NCBI GenBank assembly: GCA_016705475.1
Contig: JADIYD010000012.1
Span: forward strand, 225,384-289,383
Length of the DNA stretch: 64,000 bases
Origin: Betaproteobacteria bacterium
GTDB lineage: Bacteria > Pseudomonadota > Gammaproteobacteria > Burkholderiales > Rhodocyclaceae
Direction of reading: 5' to 3'
In this document: in pieces, positions 27,189-36,253 of the stretch
Position numbering within the stretch: the stretch's first letter is position 1
Layout of the letters: each line of letters begins with the position of its first letter
The notes under the pieces: model-generated
What the model saw: only the letters and a program-made list of their open reading frames with translations
What the model was told of the DNA's origin: nothing
The model's database searches: none
Position numbers and translations under genes: made by a program

Positions 27189-29269
27189 GTTCTACCTCCG
27201 ATGATCGAGGTCACCTTAATTATTCGGGTTTCAGGTACTTCGTTGTGAGACAGCACCTTCAACTGAGGAACGGTACGTCGCAAAAATCTGGACAAAAGCA
27301 GGCGCAGACTGCCCGGCACCAACAGCACCGCGGGCAAGCCTAGCGCCTCTTGACGCCCTGCAGCCAGCGCCGTTTCGCGCAAAAGCGTATCTGCCAGCCC
27401 TGGCTCAAAACTGGTATTTTCAGAACCACCTGCCACAGCCTGTGCCAACAGGCGCTCCAGGGTCGGGTCGAGCGACATCATCTGCATCTCGACATTGCCG
27501 GGGAAAAGCTGTTGAGCAATGGCTCGACCCAGAGCGATACGCACCTGAGTCGCCAGTTCATCGGCATTCTGAGTGCGCGTTGCATGATCGGCGACCGTCT
27601 CGATAATGGTCCGCATGTCGCGGATATGAACACCTTCTTCGAGCATCGACTGCAGAACCTTTTGCAAGGTGCCGAGCGGCAACACCTTGGGCACCAGGTC
27701 CTCGACCAATTTCGGGATTTCCTTGGCAAGGTGATCCAGCAACTGCTGAACTTCCTGACGCCCAAGCAGCTCGCCCGCATGCGTGAGGATCAGATGATTG
27801 AGATGTGTAGCAACCACAGTCGAGGCATCCACCACGGTATAGCCGTAGGCCTGCGCCTGCTCTCGCTGTGCGGAATCTATCCAGACAGCAGGCAAACCGA
27901 AAGCCGGGTCTTTGGTGACTGTACCGTTCAATGTCCCTGCCACGCGCCCCGGGTTGATCGCCATCAACTGCCCGGCAAAGGCTTCGCCTTGCCCAACCTC
28001 AACGCCCTTCAGAAGGATTCGGTAGGCATTGGGCTTCAGTTCAAGGTTGTCACGGATATGAACCGGGGAAACCAGGAACCCGACCTCTTGCGCGAATTTC
28101 TTGCGAATGCCACGAATACGACGCAGCAACTCGCCATCCTGCGATTTATCAACCAGAGGGATCAAGCGATAACCGACTTCCAGGCCGAGAACATCCAACG
28201 GCGCCACATCGTTCCACGTTGCTTCCAAGGCTTCCTGAACAGGTGCCGGCGCGACCTTGACCGGCGCCTCGACGATGCGCTTTTCTTTCTCCATCATTCG
28301 CCACGACATCCAGCCCATACCTGAGGCCAAGGCGAGGAATACCAGATTTGGCATACCCGGGATGAGGCCTAGGATTCCGATGATCCCTGCGGTAATGCCG
28401 ATCACCTTGGCGCTTTTGAACATCTGCATCATGACTTGCTGGCCGATGTCACGATCATCCGAAACCCGCGTCACAACCATACCGGCAGCGATGGAAATAA
28501 TGAGACCGGGAATCTGCGCTACAAGACCATCGCCGATTGTTAGCAAAGTGTAGTTTTTTGCAGCCTGCCCCAACTCCATGTTGTGCTGAAGCACGCCGAC
28601 AATCAGCCCACCCACCAGATTGAGCAGCATGATAATGATGCCGGCGATAGCATCGCCGCGCACAAACTTGGACGCACCATCCATGGAACCAAAAAACTCG
28701 GCTTCACGGGAAATTTCGGAACGGCGCCTGCGTGCATCTTCCTCGCCAATCAGCCCGGCGTTCAGGTCAGCATCGATAGCCATCTGCTTACCAGGCATGG
28801 CATCAAGCGTGAACCGCGCCGACACCTCGGCGACCCGACCGGCACCCTTGGTGATCACGACGAAGTTAATGACCACCAGGATCAGAAACACCAGGATACC
28901 AACGGCGAAGTTTCCGCCCACCATGAAATGCCCGAATGCCTCGATCACTTTTCCGGCAGCATCAGGACCGTTATGCCCCTCGAGCATAACAATTCGGGTC
29001 GAAGCCACGTTCAATGACAGACGAAGCAAAGTCGTAACGAGGAGTACGGTCGGAAAGACCGAGAAATCCAGCGTTTTTTGCGTGTTGACCGCAACAAGCA
29101 GGACCATCACTGATATTGCGATGTTGAAGGTAAAGAACACATCCAAGGCGAATGCTGGAAGTGGCAACACCATCATCGCCAGGATCATCATGATCAAGAC
29201 CGGCGCCGCCAACTGCGAGATGTTCATTCTCGCCATGAAATTTTGCATACCAACCGACGAGGCTGCCAT
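27185..29269 (-). CDS. flhA: Flagellar export gate protein FlhA
   Basis: 694 residues, the normal size. The N-terminal half has about eight membrane helices, including the FHIPEP-type loop DAMPGKQMAIDADLNAGLI and the conserved RRRSEISREAEFFGSMDGA (family pattern with charged proton-relay residues). The C-terminal cytoplasmic domain (from about residue 340) binds chaperone-substrate complexes. The ATG immediately follows the flhB stop. The frame is intact. Confidence 0.98.
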   Translation of the reverse strand: MAASSVGMQNFMARMNISQLAAPVLIMMILAMMVLPLPAFALDVFFTFNIAISVMVLLVAVNTQKTLDFSVFPTVLLVTTLLRLSLNVASTRIVMLEGHNGPDAAGKVIEAFGHFMVGGNFAVGILVFLILVVINFVVITKGAGRVAEVSARFTLDAMPGKQMAIDADLNAGLIGEEDARRRRSEISREAEFFGSMDGASKFVRGDAIAGIIIMLLNLVGGLIVGVLQHNMELGQAAKNYTLLTIGDGLVAQIPGLIISIAAGMVVTRVSDDRDIGQQVMMQMFKSAKVIGITAGIIGILGLIPGMPNLVFLALASGMGWMSWRMMEKEKRIVEAPVKVAPAPVQEALEATWNDVAPLDVLGLEVGYRLIPLVDKSQDGELLRRIRGIRKKFAQEVGFLVSPVHIRDNLELKPNAYRILLKGVEVGQGEAFAGQLMAINPGRVAGTLNGTVTKDPAFGLPAVWIDSAQREQAQAYGYTVVDASTVVATHLNHLILTHAGELLGRQEVQQLLDHLAKEIPKLVEDLVPKVLPLGTLQKVLQSMLEEGVHIRDMRTIIETVADHATRTQNADELATQVRIALGRAIAQQLFPGNVEMQMMSLDPTLERLLAQAVAGGSENTSFEPGLADTLLRETALAAGRQEALGLPAVLLVPGSLRLLLSRFLRRTVPQLKVLSHNEVPETRIIKVTSIIGGRT

Positions 29270-30409
29270 TTACGCCGCCTCCGGAATCAGTTCAGCGGGC
29301 ACCGGCAGGTCGCGCGGAGGCACCGGATAGACGCCGCCCACCTGACGCCAGTTTGCCAGTTGATAGATATAGGCAAGCACTTCCGCTACGGCGCTATACA
29401 GTGCGGAGGGAATTTCCGAATCGAGCTCCGCGTGCTTATAAAGCGCTCTTGCCAGCGGCGGTGCCTCCATGATCGGCACAGCGTTTTCATTGGCGATTTC
29501 CCGAATCTTGAGGGCAATGATTCCCGCCCCCTTGGCGACCACCTTCGGTGCAGCCATACCAGTCTGGTACGCAAGCGCCACGGCAAAATGGGTCGGGTTC
29601 GTCACCACAACATTTGCCGTGGGCACTGAAGCCATCATGCGCTTGCGCGCAGCCTGCATCTGCAGACTACGAATGCGACCTTTGACGTGCGGGTCGCCCA
29701 TCATTTCCTTCATTTCCTGCTTGACCTCTTCCTTGGTCATCTTCAACTTGTCGAAGTATTGCCAAAGCTGAAATGGGACATCAGCCGCCACAACCAACAG
29801 CAAGGTGGCAACCATGATCAAGAAAGAAAAAGAAACCAGGTTTCCCGCATGCACCAAACCGGCCTCCAGCGGCTCGCCCAACAATCCGAATATTTCGTCG
29901 CGCTCGCCCCAGATCAATGCAACGGCAACCCCACCCAGCAAGCCAGCCTTGAGCGTAGCCTTGCCCAACTCCATGAGGCTATTCCAGGAAAACATCCGGC
30001 CAAAGCCAGTTAGCGGATTGAGCCGATTGAAATCGGGAACAATTGCCTGCGGCGAAAACACCCATGCATTCAGAAAAAACGGAGGAAGTACCGCAGCGAG
30101 CAAAAGCAGCCCAAGCAAGGGAGAAAATGCAAACAAGGCGTCGCCTGAAATCTCGGCCAAGCGGGGCAACATCAGAGCGGGCTCACGCATCACCTCCGAC
30201 TCAACGGTAAACCCTTTTTTCAGAATCGCCAGGGAGCGCTGCAGGAACCAGTCACCCATCATCCAGAACGAAGCACCCGCGACGATCAGAACGAGAAAGG
30301 TGCTGAGTTCGCGAGAATGAGGGACCTGCCCCTTCTCCCGAGCCTGCTCGATTCGCCTACTTGTAGGCTCTTCTGTTTTCTCGAGGTCGCTATCTTCGGC
30401 CATAGCCAT
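29270..30409 (-). CDS. flhB: Flagellar export specificity switch protein FlhB
   Basis: 379 residues with four membrane helices and a cytoplasmic domain carrying the autocleavage motif NPTH (residues 271-274, VVTNPTHFAVALAY). Cleavage there lets FlhB switch from rod/hook to filament substrates after the FliK signal. The N-terminus EDSDLEKTEEPTSRRIEQAREKG is typical (KTExPTxxRxxxAR). It is the first gene of the flhB-A-F-G-fliA-motC-D run. The start may be 30409 or the ATG 6 bases in. Confidence 0.97.
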   Translation of the reverse strand: MAMAEDSDLEKTEEPTSRRIEQAREKGQVPHSRELSTFLVLIVAGASFWMMGDWFLQRSLAILKKGFTVESEVMREPALMLPRLAEISGDALFAFSPLLGLLLLAAVLPPFFLNAWVFSPQAIVPDFNRLNPLTGFGRMFSWNSLMELGKATLKAGLLGGVAVALIWGERDEIFGLLGEPLEAGLVHAGNLVSFSFLIMVATLLLVVAADVPFQLWQYFDKLKMTKEEVKQEMKEMMGDPHVKGRIRSLQMQAARKRMMASVPTANVVVTNPTHFAVALAYQTGMAAPKVVAKGAGIIALKIREIANENAVPIMEAPPLARALYKHAELDSEIPSALYSAVAEVLAYIYQLANWRQVGGVYPVPPRDLPVPAELIPEAA

Positions 30410-30536
30410 CTTTGGTTTACGTTATGGCTATTATAGGAAAAAACTAGAAAAATTATATAGGTACGTGCGTTTATTTACTTCGTTTCTTAGATGCCATCCG
30501 CAAGCCCATGACAACAGAGTAAACCCACAAAAGAAA
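30410..30536 (-). promoter_or_regulatory. AT-rich promoter region upstream of flhB
   Basis: Read on the minus strand, this AT-rich stretch holds two TATAAT hexamers within about 60 bases of the flhB start (one just upstream of a TAGCCATAACG leader). Clear -35 boxes at ideal spacing are not evident. It is the likely promoter area for the flhB-motD run; which element is used is inference. Confidence 0.4.
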
Positions 30537-30557
30537 AGAGGGGGCATAGCCCCCTCT
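30537..30557 (-). terminator. Intrinsic terminator of the chemotaxis operon
   Basis: A perfect 9-bp stem, AGAGGGGGC / GCCCCCTCT, with a 3-base loop lies 24 bases after the cheA stop at 30582. On the minus strand it is followed by TTTCTTTTG. Confidence 0.88.
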
Positions 30558-30581
30558 CAACTCGTTGACTGAAAACAGGAA

Positions 30582-32489
30582 TCAGGCGAAGTCCAGAGCC
30601 CTGACACCGGAACCGATATCCGGATGCTGTCCGAGATCAGTCAATAACTCCTTCATGTCCAGAATCAAGACAATCTGACCGTTGGAAAGGGTTGTGACAC
30701 CAGCCACACCCTTCGGCCGGAAATCTTCGAGAGATTTGATCACCGCATCGTCGCGTCCGGCGAAACTATCGACCGCCAAAATGAAGCTGCGCTCCGCTGT
30801 CTGCATGAATACCCCGTACTCCGGATAGCGCTCCAGAGGCCAGCCGAGCAAACGAGCCAGTGTAATCACCGGCAGAACCTCGCCACGGACAACCAGAGTC
30901 TCCTTGCCACCCACTTCCTGAATCCGATTTTGCTCTATCGGCAATATTTCGCGAACCAGCGACAGCGGCAACGCAAACGGCTGATCGCCAAGCAACACCA
31001 GCAATACCGGCAAAATAGCCAGGGTCAACGGCAAAGAGATGATAAATACAGACCCTTTGCCTGGCTCAGAACGAATCTCGATCGAGCCATTCAATTTCTG
31101 GATGTTGGTCTTGACCACATCCATGCCCACCCCTCGCCCTGACACATCGGAAATCTGTGTCTTGGTCGAAAATCCCGGCATAAAGATCAGGTTGAGGCTC
31201 TGGCGCTCATCAAGCGTGTTGGCCTCCTCCTCGGAGATCAAGCCTTTTTCCGTCGCTTTCGCGCGAATACGCTCGGCATTCATCCCCTTGCCATCATCAG
31301 CGATGATCAAGACGATGTGATCACCCTCCTGACGAGCCTCAAGGCGAACCAGGCTTTTTGGCGGTTTCCCTGCCGCTTGCCGCTCCTCGGGCATCTCCAC
31401 GCCGTGATCGACCGCATTGCGAATCAGGTGGATTAAAGGATCAGCGAGATCCTCGATCATGGTCTTGTCGACTTCGGTCTCTTCGCCAGCAAGAACCAGT
31501 TCGACATCCTTGCCCAGTTGTCGGGCCAGGTCGCGGGCAATCCGCGGATATTTCTGGAACAGCCGGCCAATTGGCTGCATCCGTGTTTTCATCACCGAGT
31601 TCTGGAGGTCGGATACCAGCAAGTCCAGTTGGCTTACCGCCTGGTCCAGCGCATGCAAGGTCTCGGAATCACTCTTCCCGGCAAGGATATCGGCCCGCAA
31701 ACTGGTTAGTCGGTTCTTCGTCAGCCCAATTTCACCCGACAGATTCAAGACCTGATCCAGTCGTGAGGTATCGACGCGGATGGTATTTTCACGTCCACGT
31801 TCTTCGGCACGCCGAGCGGAAGTCGGCTGCCCCCCGGGCTTGTCGGTCGTCCGCCGGCCGAATGCCGACGCAGCCACAGGCGCCTGAGGCACCACCCCTG
31901 CCGGAGAAAGCACAGCCTCGACGATGGCAGTTTCTGCTTTACTAATTACTTCGCTCTGAACTGGCGCTACAGCCGGCTGCCCAGTTACCGCAGCATGTAG
32001 CGCATTCCAGTCTGGCTCACCGGCCGCAGCTGCAGACACAGGCGCAACATCTGCTACCGCTTGAGGCGTTGTAGCACCTTGGGCGGCGCCCGCTGCATCT
32101 CCACTCAGAACGCCCTTCAGTGCCGCAATCACTGCCGGGTCGGCAGGTTGCGGCTGAACCATCTGACCCAATTCGCCAAACATTTCGCGGACGCCCTTGG
32201 TGGCGTCCATGATGACATCCATCAACTCGGCAGTCAGCTCAAGTTCGCCGTTACGCAGTCGATCAAAGAGATTTTCTGTCAGGTGGCACAGCGTCACCAA
32301 TTCGGTGGCATTGAGAAAGCCAGCCCCTCCCTTGACGGTGTGAAAGCCACGAAAAATATCGTTCAGTAGCGCACGATCATCGGGCATCTTTTCGAGGTCA
32401 ACGAGTTTGTTGTCTACGTCAGACAACAGGTCATTGGCCTCCTGCAGAAAATCCTGCAGGAGATCTTCCATTCCGCCAAAGTCACTCAT
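30582..32489 (-). CDS. cheA: Chemotaxis histidine kinase CheA (cheZ-linked copy)
   Basis: 635 residues. The order is: Hpt domain with phospho-acceptor His50 (FRGFHTVKGGAGFL); a long Ala/Pro/Thr/Val linker (about 135-225) with no obvious CheY-binding P2 domain; dimerisation helices (LDQVLNLSGEIGLTKNRLTS); the HATPase domain with N-box HLIRNAVDHG and G1 IADDGKGMNAERI; then a CheW-like domain. It is the last gene of the che cluster and follows cheZ after 11 bases. A GAGGGGGAC ribosome-binding site precedes the ATG. It differs from the 781-residue CheA at 45-47 kb, so this locus has two kinases. Confidence 0.96.
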   Translation of the reverse strand: MSDFGGMEDLLQDFLQEANDLLSDVDNKLVDLEKMPDDRALLNDIFRGFHTVKGGAGFLNATELVTLCHLTENLFDRLRNGELELTAELMDVIMDATKGVREMFGELGQMVQPQPADPAVIAALKGVLSGDAAGAAQGATTPQAVADVAPVSAAAAGEPDWNALHAAVTGQPAVAPVQSEVISKAETAIVEAVLSPAGVVPQAPVAASAFGRRTTDKPGGQPTSARRAEERGRENTIRVDTSRLDQVLNLSGEIGLTKNRLTSLRADILAGKSDSETLHALDQAVSQLDLLVSDLQNSVMKTRMQPIGRLFQKYPRIARDLARQLGKDVELVLAGEETEVDKTMIEDLADPLIHLIRNAVDHGVEMPEERQAAGKPPKSLVRLEARQEGDHIVLIIADDGKGMNAERIRAKATEKGLISEEEANTLDERQSLNLIFMPGFSTKTQISDVSGRGVGMDVVKTNIQKLNGSIEIRSEPGKGSVFIISLPLTLAILPVLLVLLGDQPFALPLSLVREILPIEQNRIQEVGGKETLVVRGEVLPVITLARLLGWPLERYPEYGVFMQTAERSFILAVDSFAGRDDAVIKSLEDFRPKGVAGVTTLSNGQIVLILDMKELLTDLGQHPDIGSGVRALDFA

Positions 32490-32500
32490 TTTTGTCCCCC

Positions 32501-33361
32501 TCAGAAACCGAGGCTGTCCAGCAGGTCATCGACCTGCTCTTGGTTAACCACAACATCGGTACGCCCTTCGGCATTGATTACCGGACCATTCATCAGACTG
32601 GCAACTTCCTCTGTGCGTTTGGTTTCCGGCAAGACCTCAAGAAGCACCGTCATTAGTCCTGACTCGAGCTCATGCGCAAGGGCGACAATTTTTTTGATTA
32701 CCTGCCCCGTCAAATCCTGAAAATCCTGGGCCATCATGATCTCAGTCAATTGAGCATGCGTGGCTTGTGCTTTCTGCGGAAGTTGCTCATTCAGGAAAAC
32801 ACGCGTGTCAGCCGCCAGCAACTTGAATTCAGCAGGATTCATTTCATTGGCAAAAACCTTGTCCCAGCGCTTGCCCAGCGCCAAAGCACCGTTTTCCATG
32901 CCTTCGATGAGCGGGCTGGCGATATCGGTAGCATTCAGAACGCGGCAGGCAGCCTGCTCCGTCAGATTGGCAACATAGGCAAGGCGGTCCTTGGCATCAG
33001 GAAGCGCCGAGACAGTTTTTTCAAGCAGCTTGTCATAGCCGAGTTGCCCCAAGGTGTCATGCAACGCGCGCGCCATGTGCCCGATGCGATTGAATACTGC
33101 CTCTTGCTGAGACCAACTCTCGGCGTTGCCTGCAGATTGATCGCCAAGATCAGCAGAAACATCAGGAGTCACGTTCGAAATCTCGGCCTTTGCGGCCACG
33201 CTATCGAACAAGGCTTGCAGATCATCGCAATCCCCACTAGCGGACGCCGAAGCCTGAGGCTCTGCCTGCACTATCTTGGGTTGCTCAGGAACGGCCACAC
33301 TACTCGCAGCAATAGAGTCGAAAAGGGCTTCAAGATCATCGGAATCGTTATTGGCAGACAT
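32501..33361 (-). CDS. cheZ: Protein phosphatase CheZ with extra N-terminal docking-like motifs
   Basis: 286 residues from the ATG at 33361 (AAGGAG 5 bases upstream; the frame is open to a GTG at 33367). CheZ dephosphorylates CheY-P. The long four-helix-bundle core has the catalytic segment MMAQDFQDLTGQVIKKIVAL, with the conserved Asp and Gln. The C-terminus QVDDLLDSLGF is the CheY-binding peptide. Unusually, the disordered N-terminus carries two related motifs, DDLEALFDS (residues 8-16) and DDLQALFDS (46-54). It lies between cheY and cheA. Confidence 0.96.
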   Translation of the reverse strand: MSANNDSDDLEALFDSIAASSVAVPEQPKIVQAEPQASASASGDCDDLQALFDSVAAKAEISNVTPDVSADLGDQSAGNAESWSQQEAVFNRIGHMARALHDTLGQLGYDKLLEKTVSALPDAKDRLAYVANLTEQAACRVLNATDIASPLIEGMENGALALGKRWDKVFANEMNPAEFKLLAADTRVFLNEQLPQKAQATHAQLTEIMMAQDFQDLTGQVIKKIVALAHELESGLMTVLLEVLPETKRTEEVASLMNGPVINAEGRTDVVVNQEQVDDLLDSLGF

Positions 33362-33370
33362 ATTCACTCC

Positions 33371-33766
33371 TTACGCCTGGCCCATTTTGTCAAAAATCTT
33401 GTTCAATTTTTCCGAAAGAGTCCCTGCAGTAAACGGCTTGACGATGTAGCCACTGGCCCCGGACTGTGCTGCTGCAATAATATTTTCCTTCTTGGCCTCC
33501 GCCGTAATCATCAGCACAGGCAGATGTTTGAGGTTTGGGGTTGCACGAATGGACTGCAACAGGGTGAGCCCGTCCATATTCGGCATGTTCCAATCGGTTA
33601 CAACAAACTCAAAACCGCCAGACTGCAGCTTCTGCAGGGCAATTGCGCCGTCCTCGGCCTCATCGACATTCGTGAATCCAAGCTCCTTCAGCAGGTTCCG
33701 GACAATTCGACGCATGGTGGAAAAGTCATCCACCACCAGAAATTTCATTTTGGGATCAGCGGCCAT
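33371..33766 (-). CDS. cheY: Chemotaxis response regulator CheY (cheZ-linked)
   Basis: 131 residues, a single receiver domain of enteric CheY type. The acidic pair is in FLVVDDFSTMRRI, the phospho-acceptor Asp in VVTDWNMPNMDG, the switch Thr in LMITAEAKKENI and the Lys in YIVKPFTA. Phosphorylated CheY binds FliM and CheZ. It is placed directly upstream of cheZ with a 9-base gap, which suggests it is the main motor regulator of this locus. Confidence 0.97.
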   Translation of the reverse strand: MAADPKMKFLVVDDFSTMRRIVRNLLKELGFTNVDEAEDGAIALQKLQSGGFEFVVTDWNMPNMDGLTLLQSIRATPNLKHLPVLMITAEAKKENIIAAAQSGASGYIVKPFTAGTLSEKLNKIFDKMGQA

Positions 33767-33790
33767 GCATTACTCCGGAAACTGGGGTTG

Positions 33791-34726
33791 TTATCGTTCA
33801 ATCAGCGGACGCAGGGTATCGGCCAGCGCCTCGGCATCAAACTTTGCGACATAAGCATCCACCCCAACTGACTTACCCATGGCACGGTTTGCCTCGGAAG
33901 ACAGGGAGGAGTGCATAACTACCGGAACGCCGGCGAAACGCGGGTCGGACTTGATGTTCTTGGTCAAAACGTAACCGTCCATTTCTGGCATTTCGGCATC
34001 AACCAGGATGAGACGAACATCCTCTCGAATATTTTGCCCCATCTGCATGGCGTGCGCGGCGATTCCCTGAAGGCGCGTCCAAGCCTCCATGCCATTGGTG
34101 GCATGCTTGTGACGAACACCCAGTTTATCAAGTACCTCCGCTATCTTGCGCCGCGCAACGATCGAATCATCGACAAAAAATACGCTCGTATCGGGATCAA
34201 CTCGCGCCGGAGTGATGTCCACAATCATTGCTTCGCCGAATGCATTGGCGAGAATCTGTTCGACATCGAGAATGGAAACCAGACCCCCGCTATCAAGCTC
34301 GATCACTGCGGTGATCAAACCCTGATTTGTCGCCAGCACGCTTTCTGGCGCCTTCACTCGCTCCCAGTCGACGCGGATGATGCGATCCACATCGTGAACC
34401 AGAAAGCCCAGCGTACGCTTTGAATACTCGGCAACCATCATCGTCTTGCCAAGGCCCGCAGGCGCATCGAGTTGCATGAACGGAGCCAGGGACAAAACCG
34501 GAATCACGTTGCCACGCAACGAAATAAGCCCCTCCACGCCGCGCGGCATATTTGGTGTCTTGGTTATGTGCGGCGTCCGGCCAACCTCTCTTACCTTGAA
34601 GACATTGATGCCAAAAATCTCGCGTGTTCCGAGCGAGAAGAGCAGAATTTCCATCTTGTTGGAGCCTGCGAGGCGCGTCCGGGCATCAACGCTATCAAGC
34701 AGGTTTTTGTTCTCAACGAGTTCCAT
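33791..34726 (-). CDS. cheV: Chemotaxis coupling protein CheV (copy 1)
   Basis: 311 residues: an N-terminal CheW-like domain (FGINVFKVREVGRTPHITK, GVEGLISLRGNVIPVLSL) and a C-terminal receiver domain with phospho-acceptor Asp in LILVDAEMPEMDGYVL. CheV couples receptors to CheA and can act as an adaptation device or phosphate sink. It is one of two adjacent cheV genes, 20 bases downstream of copy 2. Confidence 0.96.
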   Translation of the reverse strand: MELVENKNLLDSVDARTRLAGSNKMEILLFSLGTREIFGINVFKVREVGRTPHITKTPNMPRGVEGLISLRGNVIPVLSLAPFMQLDAPAGLGKTMMVAEYSKRTLGFLVHDVDRIIRVDWERVKAPESVLATNQGLITAVIELDSGGLVSILDVEQILANAFGEAMIVDITPARVDPDTSVFFVDDSIVARRKIAEVLDKLGVRHKHATNGMEAWTRLQGIAAHAMQMGQNIREDVRLILVDAEMPEMDGYVLTKNIKSDPRFAGVPVVMHSSLSSEANRAMGKSVGVDAYVAKFDAEALADTLRPLIER

Positions 34727-34745
34727 CGTTAACTCCCGCTATCCT

Positions 34746-35714
34746 TCAAGCCAAGCTAACCGGCGCGGTATCGACACCGAGTCGCCGAGCCAGTGTTTCA
34801 GAGAGGCGCAATGGCTCAAATTTTGGCACATATTCGTCAACGCCGACGGACACCCCCAGCTTTTGGTTGGACATCCCCGACAAAGATGAATGCATAATCA
34901 CCGGGATTCCATTGAATCTGGGATCCGACTTTATTTTCTTGGTCAGGATGTAACCATCCATTTCCGGCATTTCGATATCCGTCAGGATCAGACTGATAAT
35001 GGACGAAGCGGGTTTGCCAATCGACTGTGCGTAGGTGGCAACCTTTTCCATCTCTTCCCACATCTGTCGACCATTGACTGCCGAAATACCCCGGACTCCC
35101 ATGGCCGATAGCGTGCGTTCAATCTGCTTGCGGGCGACACTGGAGTCATCGCAGTAAAAAACCGTGCTGTCCGGCCGGTCCACCGAAACAACCCCGCGGA
35201 ACATGATCTCGTTGTCAATACTGGAAGTCTCGGAAAGCACCTTCTCAACATCCATCATCATGACAAGTCGGTTGTCGTCCAATTCGGTAACAGCCGTCAC
35301 CAAACCTCCGGTCTGCGAGGTCAGCATTTCCGGCGGAACACGCATCTTGCTCCAGTCCAGACGAAGGATGGTATCGACGCCTTCAACCAGGAATCCCTGT
35401 GTGTGGCCGTTGTATTCGGTCACAATCATGATCTCACGCGGGGTCTCAGGGGATATTCCAGAATACTTGGCGAGGTCTATCACAGGCACCAACGCCCCGC
35501 GCAAGCTAACCATCCCCTCAACGGAGGAGGGCATATCGGGGGCAGCTGTAATCACTGGGGTCCGCATAACCTCACGAACCTTGAAAACGTTGATGCCAAA
35601 GGTTTCACGACGCCCGGTACGCTGATCTACACCGAGAAAGAACAAAAGAATCTCAAGTTTGTTGGTGCCAGCTAATTTTGTTCGCGCATCGATATTCTTC
35701 AATAACTCTGACAT
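34746..35714 (-). CDS. cheV: Chemotaxis coupling protein CheV (copy 2)
   Basis: 322 residues from the ATG at 35714, chosen because GAGAGG lies 6 bases ahead (an ATG at 35720 is possible; the open frame to 35759 is not family-like). It has a CheW-like domain (FGINVFKVREVMRTPVITA, SVEGMVSLRGALVPVIDL) and a receiver domain with Asp in LILTDIEMPEMDGYIL. It is paralogous to the neighbouring copy, most likely through tandem duplication. A gap of about 160 bases separates it from the STAS gene. Confidence 0.96.
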   Translation of the reverse strand: MSELLKNIDARTKLAGTNKLEILLFFLGVDQRTGRRETFGINVFKVREVMRTPVITAAPDMPSSVEGMVSLRGALVPVIDLAKYSGISPETPREIMIVTEYNGHTQGFLVEGVDTILRLDWSKMRVPPEMLTSQTGGLVTAVTELDDNRLVMMMDVEKVLSETSSIDNEIMFRGVVSVDRPDSTVFYCDDSSVARKQIERTLSAMGVRGISAVNGRQMWEEMEKVATYAQSIGKPASSIISLILTDIEMPEMDGYILTKKIKSDPRFNGIPVIMHSSLSGMSNQKLGVSVGVDEYVPKFEPLRLSETLARRLGVDTAPVSLA

Positions 35715-35872
35715 TGTCATCCTCTCGCATGTTGCGTATCCGGTTGCCCTCGGTAGCAAAAAACCCGCTAACCGTTACTCCCAGCACCGCTCATATCCGG
35801 CGACGAACCTGCTGCCAGAACCACTCAGGCGCCTACACCGTCTTCCATTCACGTCAAACAAAAACAAAGCAT

Positions 35873-36178
35873 TTAGGAAATTTGAAACAATTTACCAAAA
35901 TTAGCAATATCTAGCACCTGTTTTACGTTACCCCGAACGCCGGTCAGTGCGACTTCCTTGCTTGCTCCACCCATTTTATCCCGCAACATCAACAACATAC
36001 CCAGTGCCGAACTATCAAGATAGTCAACCCCGGCAAAATCAACAGCAACGGATCGAACACCTTGATCGGCAACAAGGGGCTCATAGGCTGCACGAAACTC
36101 GCGATGTGTATTGAAATCGAAACGTCCAACCAACTTGATGGTCACCTTGCCGGACTCACTGAGAATACTTGCCTGCAT
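35873..36178 (-). CDS. STAS-domain (anti-sigma factor antagonist-like) protein
   Basis: 101 residues forming one STAS domain. The conserved loop VDYLDSSALGMLLMLRD holds the Ser that is phosphorylated in SpoIIAA/RsbV-like proteins. An AGGAAG site lies just ahead of the ATG. No cognate anti-sigma kinase or PP2C phosphatase gene is visible in the window. It sits between cheB and cheV in the same direction. A role in tuning chemotaxis or biofilm signalling is inference from position. Confidence 0.9.
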   Translation of the reverse strand: MQASILSESGKVTIKLVGRFDFNTHREFRAAYEPLVADQGVRSVAVDFAGVDYLDSSALGMLLMLRDKMGGASKEVALTGVRGNVKQVLDIANFGKLFQIS

Positions 36179-36253
36179 TTGTCTTCCTATCGCAAAAATC
36201 AGTAGGGTTCTAGTTTAATCTTTTGCCCAAGGGCAACAAGTCCGAGATGCCTG

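Noticed and set aside
29060..29090. T-run plus GTTGACCG in flhA as another repeat copy
   Set aside because: Only the core word matches; it is inside conserved coding sequence.
36223..36236. TTGCCC / GGGCAA palindrome after cheB as a terminator
   Set aside because: The loop has only two bases and no T-tract follows on the minus strand.
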